Shown one piece after another: positions 1 to 8,020 of a stretch of 64,000 bases of DNA. A program made the translations under genes and the position numbers. The notes under the pieces were generated by a model, which worked only from the letters and a program-made list of their open reading frames with translations, ran no database searches and was not told where the DNA came from. Positions within the stretch are counted from its first letter, which is position 1; the number at the start of each line of letters is the position of its first letter. This stretch comes from Marinilongibacter aquaticus (GTDB lineage Bacteria > Bacteroidota > Bacteroidia > Cytophagales > Spirosomataceae), in NCBI RefSeq assembly GCF_020149935.1, contig NZ_CP083757.1, positions 4,055,501-4,119,500 on the forward strand, in the 5' to 3' direction.

Positions 1-1
1 C

Positions 2-427
2 AAGGAAACGGATCTTGACAAGCTCAATGAGTTTAAAAAGGCTTACAATGAAATTGGTTTTGTGCCGAGAAGCGATATCAAGAAAATTCAGAATCGATTT
101 GTGGATGCCATCAATGCGTATGTATTGAACAGTTCGGAAATAGACAAAGAAGAGAAGGAGAAATTGGTCTTGAAAAACGAAGTGGAGGTGAGCGTGTCTT
201 CTGGTGGAAGTCCGCAGGCTCTCCATCGTCAAGAAAACGATCTGAGACGCAAGCTGAGAAGTTTGGAAGATGAGATCACGCAATTGAAAACCAATATCGA
301 ATTTTTTGGACGCTCAAAAGGAGCCGATAAGATCAAGGCCGAATACGAGAAGAAGATCGCCAAGGCGGAAGATGAAGCGAGCAAATTGAAAGAGAAGATC
401 GCTTTGATTCATTCCGTTTCGGATTGA
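2..427 (+). CDS. DUF349 domain protein, C-terminal part (partial)
   Basis: The reading frame is open from base 2, so the gene begins outside the window; only about 141 residues are visible. The first visible residues (FKKAYNEIGFVPRSD) match the repeated DUF349 unit, in which a helical segment ends in a conserved I-G-x-V-P. The rest is Lys/Glu-rich and strongly predicted coiled coil, the normal end of these Bacteroidota proteins, and finishes at TGA 425-427. A GTG at 62-64 could be read as a start, but the frame continues upstream with family-like sequence, so it is an internal valine. The cellular role of DUF349 proteins is not well defined. It is the last gene before the tRNA. Confidence 0.8.
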   Translation, partial: KETDLDKLNEFKKAYNEIGFVPRSDIKKIQNRFVDAINAYVLNSSEIDKEEKEKLVLKNEVEVSVSSGGSPQALHRQENDLRRKLRSLEDEITQLKTNIEFFGRSKGADKIKAEYEKKIAKAEDEASKLKEKIALIHSVSD

Positions 428-452
428 TGTGGATAAGTTTTCAAAAGGAACG

Positions 453-484
453 TTTGCACAGAAATAAAAACTCTGCTACATTTG
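453..484 (+). promoter_or_regulatory. Bacteroidota-type promoter of tRNA-Thr
   Basis: TTTG at 453-456 and TACATTTG at 477-484 are separated by 20 bases, a full match to the Bacteroidota primary-sigma consensus (TTTG, 19-21 bases, TAnnTTTG). Transcription would start near 490, about 45 bases before the mature tRNA. Confidence 0.8.
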
Positions 485-535
485 CACTCGCAATTCAGGG
501 AAAGGATTGAGATTCTCACCTGAAACGCGAAAAAA

Positions 536-608
<73 letters not shown>

Positions 609-618
609 CTTCAGAAAA

Positions 619-649
619 AAGGAGTTACAGAAATGTAGCTCCTTTTTTT
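619..649 (+). terminator. Rho-independent terminator of tRNA-Thr
   Basis: GGAGTTAC (621-628) pairs with GTAGCTCC (635-642) around a 6-base loop, with one G-T pair, followed by seven T (643-649). It lies 12 bases after the tRNA. Confidence 0.85.
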
Positions 650-1114
650 ATGTCGTTTGAGTAGCAATTTGCACAACAACTTCCCTCTTTCGCTTCATTT
701 TGTAATTGGTTTGATTCCAAAATTAGGAGGCTGCGTTGATATCGCCTAAGGGACTATATGCATGCATTTAGCTCGACTTAAAGGCTCATGAAAGTTTACT
801 GTACACTTATATGTAAACTAAATTACTAAAAGTTGGAAGTCGGAGAAAATCCTTTCGCCCAATTTTATAAATGATAGGTTTGAGAAAAGCTTGTATGTAT
901 AAAGTCTTTCATTTTTCAATTTCTTGTATGATTCTACCTAAAGCACCTTCAGTTTTTTATGTGTTTATTTCGACCGAGTTGCATATACCAAGTTAGCGGT
1001 ATTTTACTACTATTTCCGTTTTTGCCTTTCAATTATTTGATGATAATAACTAAAGGGGAGGCTACAGGAGTTATCACCAGTCACAGGTTAATAGACTCTT
1101 CTTAGCTACTATTT
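650..1114. other. Gene-free AT-rich stretch
   Basis: No convincing reading frame on either strand. The sequence is AT-rich with only short, unremarkable inverted repeats (for example GTTTAC/GTAAAC around 797-820). It separates the tRNA unit from the accessory island. Confidence 0.5.
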
Positions 1115-2104
1115 TTACTTTAATTCTTTTACAAATCCATAAGTTGGAACTGTTTTTTTCCCGTCTGGCATTTCACTAAATGCTTTGTAGAAAATGTAGT
1201 CTTTGTCTTTCTCAATTCCATTAAAAGTTTTGACAATCTCTGAATGAATTTTCTCATATTCAGCTTTTGTTTGTACCGTATCCTTTAAATCCAAATGGGT
1301 CAAATATTCAATCATTGGGAAATAGCCATCAGCCGTTCCCTGAGGGTAGATTGCTAGAATTTGAGGTTTCGAATCAATAGATTCAAGGGGCATTGGAAAT
1401 TTGTACATCGAGTTTATTTCACTCATTACCTTTTCATGAAACTCCTTCATTTCATCTTCCTTTTGATACTGCCAAAAATTATTGGCGGGGTTGGCGACTC
1501 TCGAACTTAAAAACATATTGTTGGCAGCATCCACTAAGTACCCATTTTCATATTCTGTTTTAGCTTCAGAATAAAGTTCGGGGGCGGTTTTGCCATTTAT
1601 TTTATACTGCCCGAATTGAAGAATATTCAGTTTCCAACCATCTGTATATTTACCGTAAATGTTGGTTACAACAAACTCGTCAAGTTTACCTTTGGGTATT
1701 AAAGTCGAAATGAACATTTCTTCGTTTAAGGCTTGATAGTGAATGATATAGTCATTTAATCCGCTAACTCCTGAGAGAATTGTATTTCCAATCCCGGTAT
1801 TTGAATTCTTAGCTTGAAATTGGTTTAATACCTCGTATTCAGGACTTGTGATTACCGTACTCGCTTGTTCTATTAATTGGTCAAGATTATCTCCGCTTTT
1901 TTCCAGTAGTTTGTCAGACATAACTGATTTCAAAAGGTCAGTATTATTAGTTGTAACTGCTTCCAATACTTTTTTGTCTAACTTTTCGATTTCATTTTTT
2001 AAACTCTGCTGTATGTTTTCGTCTTTCCAAGTGCCAGTGGACCCAACATTACAGCTTTGAAGTCCAAGGGTGGTTAAGATTGTGAAAAGGATTAGGTTTT
2101 TCAT
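1115..2104 (-). CDS. Hypothetical lipoprotein
   Basis: About 329 residues with a type II signal peptide: Lys/Asn N-region, hydrophobic core and lipobox LQSC, so the mature protein should be an acylated lipoprotein starting at that Cys. I chose the ATG at 2104 (MKNLILF) because it gives a normal signal peptide; an in-frame ATG nine bases upstream (2113) is equally possible. The mature part is mixed alpha/beta with no motif I recognise. A region around residues 95-175 resembles the small secreted DUF4019/NTF2-like proteins only in a general way. The gene stands alone on the minus strand between long non-coding stretches, and is AT-rich like the island that follows. Confidence 0.65.
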   Translation of the reverse strand: MKNLILFTILTTLGLQSCNVGSTGTWKDENIQQSLKNEIEKLDKKVLEAVTTNNTDLLKSVMSDKLLEKSGDNLDQLIEQASTVITSPEYEVLNQFQAKNSNTGIGNTILSGVSGLNDYIIHYQALNEEMFISTLIPKGKLDEFVVTNIYGKYTDGWKLNILQFGQYKINGKTAPELYSEAKTEYENGYLVDAANNMFLSSRVANPANNFWQYQKEDEMKEFHEKVMSEINSMYKFPMPLESIDSKPQILAIYPQGTADGYFPMIEYLTHLDLKDTVQTKAEYEKIHSEIVKTFNGIEKDKDYIFYKAFSEMPDGKKTVPTYGFVKELK

Positions 2105-2509
2105 TCCAGTCATTTTGTTCTTTTAAATGGCATAAATTATCTCAATAAGCAACTTTCGCTTATTTTCTCACTTACCTATACCCATTGCAGAGATTTCGTC
2201 TTGCAATGTAATTTCTGCTTTGGCCAAAAACTACGGGAGCAAACAATAAGCCCAAAAGGGCTGCAATTAGGTTGGTGCTATAGTAAATGGTTGATTAGCA
2301 AAAGCCAATATAAAACTTTAAAAATACAATTCGAGTAGGCTCGAAATATATTTACTAAAAGGTGAATCTGGCCCAAACTATATTCCGTTTGTCAAGTCAA
2401 AATCTTGTAATTCTCGCATTTCGTGGGGATATGAGATATGGGCTTGTGGAGAATGGCTCGCGTGTTCTCGTTTATCCCACAATTGACTAAATGCAAACTC
2501 TTTATTCCA
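2105..2509. other. Non-coding leader region with small inverted repeats
   Basis: No gene seen. It contains two short hairpins: AATAAGC/GCTTATT (2144-2150 with 2158-2164) and CATTGCA/TGCAATG near 2184-2209. The last part (2463-2503) is the 41-bp sequence repeated at 6901-6941. The open frame that begins at 2438 is only an upstream extension of the recombinase frame. Confidence 0.45.
2463..2503 (+). repeat. 41-bp direct repeat, left copy (island boundary)
   Basis: The same sequence occurs at 6901-6941 with 39 of 41 positions identical, beginning TGTTCTCGTTTATCCCACAA. This copy ends seven bases before the recombinase ATG, so it is the recombinase 5' leader. Confidence 0.8.
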
Positions 2510-3513
2510 ATGAACAAACAGACCATTACCCTGTATGTGCCCCTGCCAAACAGTTCGAGAATTAAAGTACGGATTCCTTACCCGATGAAAACTGAGCGTG
2601 AAAGGTTCAAGACCTTTCATTCCGCATTTTATCATCCGAATCAAAAGCTTTGGAGCATCATCAATACAGCCGAAAACTGGGAAAGGCTCCAAAAGGAATT
2701 TGAGCATAAAATTGAGATTAAAAAACTGGCAAAATTTAGGCCCTTACCTCAAAAAACAATAAACGAAAAGATTCAAGCTGAATTGGCCAAAGCAGAACAA
2801 AAATTGATTTTAAAAGCTTTTAGCCCAAATACCATAAAAGCTTACATGAACGAGATAAAAACCTTTTTCTCCTTTTTTCGAAACCCGAAATTTTTCTGAG
2901 ATAAACAAAGCGGAAATAGAAAGTTTTATCTACCACCTGATTAGCAAATACGGTATCTCAGAAACCGAGCAAAATATGTGTATCAACGCCATAAAAGCAT
3001 ATTACGAGCATGTTTTAGGTCAACCAAGGGAATATTATGATATCCAGCGACCGAAAAGATCGCAAAACCTGCCCAATATTTTAAGCAAGAGCGAAGTGGC
3101 AAAGCTGCTTCAAACTCCCAAAAACATCAAACATAAAGCCATACTTTTTTTGATATACAGCAGCGGATTACGCATAAGCGAAGCCATTAACTTACGCGTG
3201 AAAGATATCCATTCAGCAGACGGCTATATTTTTATCAAAGCCGCAAAAGGCAAAAAGGACCGTGCTTTCTCCCATACTCCTAAAGCTTTTGCGTGAATAT
3301 TACAGAGCCCATAAGCCGTCTTATTGGCTGTTTGAAGGCCAAGAAGGCGGCCAATATTCTGCTAAAAGTATTCAAAATACCTTTCGAAAAACGGTAACAG
3401 AAGCCAATGTAAACCCTTGGGCTACGGTGCATACTTTGCGTCATAGCTTTGCCACGCATCTACTACAAGAAGGCACAAACCTGCGGTATATCCAAAGTCC
3501 GGCCCGTAGATAA
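2510..3513 (+). pseudogene. Tyrosine recombinase/integrase, broken by two frameshifts and 3' truncation
   Basis: Three consecutive frames together encode one phage-type/XerCD-like integrase. Frame 1 starts at ATG 2510 (MNKQTITLYVPLP) with an N-terminal extension of about 95 residues, then the start of the SAM-like core-binding domain. It breaks in the T-rich run at 2869-2882. Frame 2 continues the core-binding domain and the first catalytic Arg (SSGLRISEA) and breaks near 3255-3262. Frame 3 carries HTLRHSFATHLLQEG, the H-x-x-R box, and then ends at LRYIQS. The usual following LGH box and the catalytic Tyr are absent, so the enzyme is dead. It lies upstream of, and in the same orientation as, the cassette-like genes. 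The family call is secure; that it once moved the downstream cassettes is inference. Confidence 0.85.
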
Positions 3514-3562
3514 TAGAGATATGCGAATGTTTTGTAATTTGTGGGGGATATACAAATGTTAG
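3485..3562 (+). repeat. attI/attC-like element at the recombinase 3' end
   Basis: GTATATCC (inside the last codons of the broken recombinase) pairs with GGATATAC upstream of TGTTAGCCAC, 8 bp arms. The right arm ends in a GTTAGCC box identical to that in the element at 6011-6146. It would be the junction site between recombinase and first cassette. Confidence 0.5.
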
Positions 3563-3586
3563 CCACAAGCTGAAAAAAGCCGACAA

Positions 3587-4906
3587 ATGACAACAACAGA
3601 AATTAGAAATATAATTGCTGACTCAAAAGACCCAAAATGGTTCAACACTATTGAAGTCACTATAACATTTTCAAAAGTTGGTTTTTCACAGACAATAAAG
3701 GGATTTAGTACAATTCATCGATTCTTAAGTCAACAAATAAATGGTTGGGAAAAATATGAAGAATTACCGAGTGTATTAAATTCCTCAAAACAACACTTTA
3801 CTAATTTGAGAAATCAAATTGAAAGTTTTATCAATTCATACAAAAATCATCTTGAACCACAGTTAAATAGCGGTTGGAGAAATGTTCAAAATCAATTACA
3901 AAGTGACGGTAGTCAACTTACATACGATTCGCCACAAACGGAATTTCTAATTGATTTAAATAAAGAGTTTCCTAATTACGTTTCGGGTGCATATCATTAT
4001 ATTCTTGGTTCATACAATTTTAATACTCACGATAATTTTACGGGAGGCCTTTTGGCATATGAATTTGAATTAAAAGACCATACAAACCTTACTCAACGAA
4101 GAATTAAAGAAAAGTCCTCTATTACTAAAATCAAAAATGATTTACGTGAACAACTAAATGAATCTGAAATTCAGCTAACCGAACATCTTACAAACGCAAA
4201 TAAGGAATACCATGAGTATATTGAAAAAATTGAACAATTTAAAACAGAAAAAGAAGGTGTTTTTAATGATTGGTTCGAAGGAAATGAGGAAAATGAAGTT
4301 ATAGGGGTACAAAAAGAGTTTGACGATTTTAAAAGTAATAAGGAACTAATTTTTTCCGAATGGTTTGAGGGAACAGAAGAAATTTTGGGAGCAAAAAAGA
4401 AAGTCTCTGACCTTGAACACACTTATGAAGAGCTTTTAAGATTAAAAAAACCAGCAGAATACTGGAAGACAAGAGCCTCCACACTAAAATCTGAAGGGTG
4501 GAAGTCAATTTACTGGTTGATTGGACTTGTTGTTTTTGCCTGTGTAACACTATACCTATTACTTTGGCTAACACCTGAAGGAATGCTATTAAGCTTTGTG
4601 AAAGGAAACGCACAAGCTATTAAGTGGTCTGTCGTTTACGTAACATTTATTTCGTTTTTAGCATATGGAATAAGGGCATTGAACAAAATTGCATTTAGTT
4701 CTTTTCACTTGGCAAGAGATGCGGAAGAAAGAGAGCAATTAACATACGTTTATTTAGCTTTAATAAAAGACAATGCAGTAGATGAAACAGATAAAAACCT
4801 TATTATGCAATCATTATTTAGTAGGGCCGACACAGGACTGCTGAAAGATGATTCTGGTCCAACTATGCCGAATGACTTTGCAGGGAAAATATTCGGAGGA
4901 AAATAA
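3587..4906 (+). CDS. DUF6161-like membrane protein with coiled coil (cassette gene 1)
   Basis: 439 residues. Residues 1-150 are soluble alpha/beta; 170-285 are Glu/Lys-rich and strongly coiled coil, with a near-duplicated segment (F-x-x-W-F-E-G at two points about 30 residues apart). Two membrane segments follow at about 304-325 and 345-365. The C-terminus (LARDAEEREQLTYVYLAL, then a D-K-N-L-I-M-Q-S-L-F stretch) resembles the family called DUF6161, from memory and without a search. No catalytic motif is evident. It is the first gene after the recombinase, AT-rich, begins 25 bases after the left element and is followed two bases later by the next hairpin element, as expected for a gene cassette. 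Function unknown. Confidence 0.7.
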   Translation: MTTTEIRNIIADSKDPKWFNTIEVTITFSKVGFSQTIKGFSTIHRFLSQQINGWEKYEELPSVLNSSKQHFTNLRNQIESFINSYKNHLEPQLNSGWRNVQNQLQSDGSQLTYDSPQTEFLIDLNKEFPNYVSGAYHYILGSYNFNTHDNFTGGLLAYEFELKDHTNLTQRRIKEKSSITKIKNDLREQLNESEIQLTEHLTNANKEYHEYIEKIEQFKTEKEGVFNDWFEGNEENEVIGVQKEFDDFKSNKELIFSEWFEGTEEILGAKKKVSDLEHTYEELLRLKKPAEYWKTRASTLKSEGWKSIYWLIGLVVFACVTLYLLLWLTPEGMLLSFVKGNAQAIKWSVVYVTFISFLAYGIRALNKIAFSSFHLARDAEEREQLTYVYLALIKDNAVDETDKNLIMQSLFSRADTGLLKDDSGPTMPNDFAGKIFGGK

Positions 4907-4909
4907 AGC

Positions 4910-5047
4910 CAGTGGCTAACACTGTATAAGCGTAATGTGGGCGAAAGTGATAAATTTAAACGAATTGACTATTAAAAACATATCAGCACAGTTGAAAGTG
5001 TAGGCGTTTTAATCCCGCACTACGCTTATACTTTACCGTTACCACCT
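4910..5047 (+). repeat. attC-like hairpin element 1
   Basis: The left arm (4910-4941) and right arm (5014-5047) are inverted repeats. The inner core GTATAAGCGTA pairs exactly with TACGCTTATAC, and pairing continues through ATGTGGG/CCCGCAC with two differences. Outer boxes are GGCTAAC on the left and GTTACCAC on the right, close to the R''/R' boxes of integron attC sites (RYYYAAC and GTTRRRY). The length of about 138 bases is within the attC range. No protein is encoded. Confidence 0.65.
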
Positions 5048-5055
5048 ATTAGAAA

Positions 5056-6009
5056 ATGACGAAACTTAAACAGAAATATGGACTTTTAATTATAGGGATT
5101 GTACTCGGTATTGCTTACGGACTTGTGACAAGGTTGGTATTTGGACAAAAGGCTACTTTGGCTTCTGTGACTTACTTGTTTATCATTCCGACAATTTTGG
5201 GAATTATTCCCTTAATGTTTGCTGACAATGACAAACTCAAATCGTACAAGAACATAATTTTTATTCCTTGGCTGACAGTTTCGACTTTCTTTTTGACAAT
5301 GTTCTTATTTGGTATTGAAGACTTCATTTGCTTGCTAGTTCTTGCAGCACCTTTTTTCATTTTAGGAACAATCGGAGCATTGATTTATAGAATAGTTCAG
5401 ATTAACAGACAAAAAAGTAAAGGAAAACTTCTGACCTTGGTTTTACTACCGTTTCTATTCGCATCAATTGAAGACTACATAAAAAGCCCTTCCGACAAAT
5501 ACATTGTAAAAAGTGAAGTTATCATTGATGCAAAACCCGAAAAAATTTGGAACAATATTGTAGAAGTTCAGGCAATTGACCCGAAAGAGTATAATTCAGG
5601 ATTTTTCAATTCAATTGGTATTCCCAGACCAATAAGTGCAACTGTTGACAAAAAAGAATTTGGCGGACAAAGAATAGGAAATTTTGAAGGTGGTTTAAAG
5701 TTTATTGAGACAATCACAGAATATGAAATGAATAAGAAAGTATCCTTTGACATAAAAATTGACCCTTCAACGGTTCGACAAAAAGTATTTGACCAACACG
5801 TCCTGAACGGCAACTATTTCACATTTGTTGACGCAACTTACGAACTGACAGAATTAAAAAACAGACAAGTGAAATTGACACTTTCTTCAAGTTATCAATT
5901 GACTTCAACAATTAATTTTTATGGTAAATTTTGGGGCGACATAATCTTGACAGACTTTCAAGACAGACTATTAAACGTAATTGAAAACAGATGCGAGAAG
6001 AAAAAATAA
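5056..6009 (+). CDS. Membrane-anchored SRPBCC-like protein (cassette gene 2)
   Basis: 317 residues. About four hydrophobic segments occupy residues 8-135 (for example near 10-30, 38-55, 72-90 and 93-115). The soluble part from about 150 onward begins SEVIIDAKPEKIWNNI, the typical opening of START/SRPBCC (polyketide-cyclase-like) ligand-binding domains, and continues with a beta-rich fold ending in a long helix. Such domains bind hydrophobic ligands in a cavity; the ligand here cannot be told. It lies between two attC-like hairpins in the same orientation as its neighbours and has no visible promoter of its own. A toxin or defence role is possible, since cassette arrays often carry such genes, but nothing in the sequence shows it. 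Confidence 0.7.
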   Translation: MTKLKQKYGLLIIGIVLGIAYGLVTRLVFGQKATLASVTYLFIIPTILGIIPLMFADNDKLKSYKNIIFIPWLTVSTFFLTMFLFGIEDFICLLVLAAPFFILGTIGALIYRIVQINRQKSKGKLLTLVLLPFLFASIEDYIKSPSDKYIVKSEVIIDAKPEKIWNNIVEVQAIDPKEYNSGFFNSIGIPRPISATVDKKEFGGQRIGNFEGGLKFIETITEYEMNKKVSFDIKIDPSTVRQKVFDQHVLNGNYFTFVDATYELTELKNRQVKLTLSSSYQLTSTINFYGKFWGDIILTDFQDRLLNVIENRCEKKK

Positions 6010-6010
6010 C

Positions 6011-6146
6011 AGGTGGTAACAATGTATATAAAAAATAGGCGAAATAGTAGTGAGTTCAAAGCTTGTGTCTCGCAACAAACTTTTTGCTTATTCGAAAGTT
6101 TCGTGCTTCGAAAGCACCTACTTTTCATATACTAACCGTTAGCCAC
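6011..6146 (+). repeat. attC-like hairpin element 2
   Basis: The left arm (6011-6041, containing GGTAACAATGTATATAAAAA) pairs with the right arm (6114-6146, containing CATATACTAACCGTTAGCCAC). The arms match at most positions, and the outer boxes are GGTAAC and GTTAGCC. Same orientation, length and position (directly after a stop codon, directly before the next ATG) as element 1, although the loop sequence is unrelated. Confidence 0.65.
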
Positions 6147-6149
6147 AAT

Positions 6150-6875
6150 ATGAAAAACATCACTAAAATCATTTGTTTTGGAATATTAATCTCACTTTGC
6201 GGTTGTGGAATGGGAGAATGGGACATAACTCTTTATGAACAAAAAATAGAGGGAACATCAAAAGCAATCTATGATTATGACGCTTGGGGAGGAAGAGATT
6301 CTCATATTTCAGGTTATGCAATTCTAGACACTTCAGATGTTTTTACTATTCCGAAAATAACTAAATTATCATTTTATCAACTTGCGGACATTCCGAATAA
6401 GAACGTAATTAAAACTATTGCGAGAGAATCAATGCCATATGAACAACAGAAATCATTAGCTATGAATTTCCTACCTGTAAAAACGGAAGAATTAATAAGC
6501 AATGAAATTAAAGTACAAACTACATATTATCAGATTAAAGGATTTAAGGAAAGAAGTCGTGGTTATTACCAATACGAATTTGAAAGTTTTAAAGAAACTC
6601 GTGACAGTCTACATTTTTACAACCTTAATGATGTTGTGAGTAAAGTAAAACCACCTCATATTGATACTCTGAGTGTGAAAAAAGGGAATGTAATCATAAG
6701 ACAATGGGAAAACAAAAAAATAATTGAAATTCAAATTCAAAATCTGATTTTCTCAACTGACGGAACAGACGAAATTATTTCAAATAAAACCTATCGACTA
6801 ACACCAAAAACTGAAACTAAATCTGACCAATTTTCTGATTATGGAATATATAAAGAAAAAAAATACTGTGGCTAG
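6150..6875 (+). CDS. Hypothetical lipoprotein (cassette gene 3)
   Basis: 241 residues from ATG 6150, chosen because it gives a clean lipoprotein signal (MKNITKIICFGILISLCGC, lipobox LCGC) and sits just after the attC-like right arm. The longer frame from 6063 would run through that element. The mature protein is beta-rich with many Lys/Glu/Tyr and a C-terminal KKKYCG; no family recognised. Probably exported and membrane-anchored. It follows element 2, and the left half of a third element starts overlapping its last codons. AT-rich like the other cassette genes. Confidence 0.7.
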   Translation: MKNITKIICFGILISLCGCGMGEWDITLYEQKIEGTSKAIYDYDAWGGRDSHISGYAILDTSDVFTIPKITKLSFYQLADIPNKNVIKTIARESMPYEQQKSLAMNFLPVKTEELISNEIKVQTTYYQIKGFKERSRGYYQYEFESFKETRDSLHFYNLNDVVSKVKPPHIDTLSVKKGNVIIRQWENKKIIEIQIQNLIFSTDGTDEIISNKTYRLTPKTETKSDQFSDYGIYKEKKYCG

Positions 6876-6902
6876 CTAACAATGGCTATAAGTAATTGCT
6901 TG
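6869..6902 (+). repeat. Left half of an attC-like element
   Basis: GTGGCTAGCTAACAATGGCT and the following TATAAGTAATTGC have the form of the left arms at 4910 and 6011, but no matching right arm follows. Instead the 41-bp repeat begins at 6901. The cassette array therefore seems to end in a truncated site. Confidence 0.5.
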
Positions 6903-6941
6903 TTCTCGTTTATCCCACAATCGACTTAATGCAAACTCTTT
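6901..6941 (+). repeat. 41-bp direct repeat, right copy (island boundary)
   Basis: Identical at 39 of 41 positions to 2463-2503, the leader of the recombinase gene, in the same orientation. After 6941 similarity stops and no recombinase follows. The two copies bracket the recombinase and all three cassette genes. Confidence 0.8.
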
Positions 6942-7110
6942 TGGACGACATTGTGAACAATGTACTATACCTCAAGGGCATGGAATTTTGTTTGCAATGG
7001 CCGGTTTTTTGTAGCTCTTTTTTGTGTGTAGCTTTTTAGCTCAGTGCCTGTGGTCCTACTCGTTTTGTGCTCGAATAGAGTAGCTTAGCGGATATGCTTA
7101 AAAATGAAAG

Positions 7111-7530
7111 TTAGCATTCCTTCCAGGTCTGCTCTTCAGTTTCAATATCCAAAATTTTCTTTCTGTGCTCAATTCCCCAACGGTAAAGAGCACGCATTAC
7201 CGAGCTGCATGTTTTGCCGTATTCGGTAATCGAGTATTCCACTTTTATGGGTCGGGTGTTTTTTACCTGTCTCGTAACCAACATATTTTCCTCAAGAAAT
7301 TTCAATTCTTTTGAAAGCATTTTAGGTGTAATGCCCTCTATGATTTTTTCCAATTCCTTAAAACCACAGGTGTCATAAAAACTGAGTGCCGTAATGATTG
7401 GGATTTTCCACTTGCCTCCAAAAATTTCCAAAGCATCCCTGATGGGCAGCATATAATTGCCAAAATGTTGTTTCATCGGAGCCTTGTCCTCCTTTCCTTC
7501 CTCATTCTGCAGGTCGCTATACTTTTGCAT
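7111..7530 (-). CDS. HxlR-family transcriptional regulator
   Basis: 139 residues with the HxlR winged-helix pattern: GGKWKIPIITAL (the recognition-domain entry), then FKELEKIIEGITPKMLS and LKFLEENMLVTRQV, and an Y-S-I-T-E-Y-G wing followed by a dimerising helix. The usual first Cys of redox-sensing HxlR proteins is not obvious at the N-terminus. I give the longest frame; an internal ATG at codon 19 (MKQHFGNY) is an alternative start and closer to the usual family length. It is divergent from the DoxX-like gene with 69 bases between them, the usual arrangement for an HxlR regulator and its target. Confidence 0.88.
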   Translation of the reverse strand: MQKYSDLQNEEGKEDKAPMKQHFGNYMLPIRDALEIFGGKWKIPIITALSFYDTCGFKELEKIIEGITPKMLSKELKFLEENMLVTRQVKNTRPIKVEYSITEYGKTCSSVMRALYRWGIEHRKKILDIETEEQTWKEC

Positions 7531-7553
7531 ATCGCTATATTTTGTAAACTAGG

Positions 7554-7584
7554 TTTCAGAAGTAAATCTACAAATTTACTTTTG
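7554..7584 (+). promoter_or_regulatory. Overlapping divergent promoters with an inverted repeat between hxlR-type gene and doxX-like gene
   Basis: On the plus strand TACTTTTG (7577-7584) fits the -7 consensus, with TTTC (7554-7557) 19 bases upstream. On the minus strand CAAATTTA (7571-7578), read as TAAATTTG, also fits the -7 consensus and overlaps it. The inverted repeat GTAAAT/ATTTAC (7562-7567 and 7574-7579) lies across both and is a likely operator for the HxlR protein. Operator assignment is inference. Confidence 0.55.
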
Positions 7585-7599
7585 CCAAAAAATGACAAA

Positions 7600-7965
7600 A
7601 TGAAAAACAGAAACTTAATTATTTACAGAATTGTCACGGGCTTATTTACTTTACTCGTGGTGGCCGGTGCAAGCCAATATTTTTTTAACCACGCTGTGGT
7701 GAAAGGCATGTTCGAAAGCCTACACTATCCCACTTATCTTATTTATCCAATGGGATTCGCCAAGGTTCTGGGGGTGGGTACCATTTGGTTGAGCAAATCG
7801 AAAGTGCTAAAAGAATGGGCGTATGCGGGTTTTGTGTTTAATTTCCTTCTGGCCATTTCTGCTCATTTAAATGTGAATGACGGAGAGTACATTCCGGCTG
7901 TGCTGGCTTTGGTTTTTGTGGTTGCATCCTACATTTACAATCGAAAGGTAAATGCTACCAAATGA
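7600..7965 (+). CDS. DoxX-like family membrane protein
   Basis: 121 residues with four hydrophobic segments (about 9-28, 42-60, 72-90 and 97-115). The pattern YPMGFAKVLGVGTIWL is that of the DoxX-like family, small four-helix membrane proteins often placed next to HxlR or TetR regulators. The family function is uncertain; some members are tied to oxidative or electrophile stress. I chose ATG 7600 (MKNRNLIIY), which directly follows the promoter and leaves a sensible spacing; the longer frame from 7465 would overlap the divergent regulator. A terminator follows immediately after the stop. Confidence 0.8.
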   Translation: MKNRNLIIYRIVTGLFTLLVVAGASQYFFNHAVVKGMFESLHYPTYLIYPMGFAKVLGVGTIWLSKSKVLKEWAYAGFVFNFLLAISAHLNVNDGEYIPAVLALVFVVASYIYNRKVNATK

Positions 7966-7989
7966 GGAGGCCGAATGGTCTCCTTTTTT
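7966..7989 (+). terminator. Rho-independent terminator after the DoxX-like gene
   Basis: GGAGGCC (7966-7972) pairs with GGTCTCC (7977-7983) around GAAT, with one G-T pair, followed by six T. Confidence 0.8.
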
Positions 7990-8020
7990 ATTGCGGCTGG
8001 CCCAAAGTAAACGGTGGCTT

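Noticed and set aside
62-427. GTG start for the first gene
   Set aside because: The frame is open to the window edge and the upstream codons continue the DUF349 pattern, so the gene is truncated by the window, not short.
2144-2164. Short inverted repeat AATAAGC/GCTTATT upstream of the lipoprotein gene as another cassette site
   Set aside because: Too short and lacks the outer boxes shared by the elements at 4910 and 6011.
4171-4613. Minus-strand open frames inside the first cassette gene
   Set aside because: Antisense shadows of an AT-rich coiled-coil gene; compositionally implausible.
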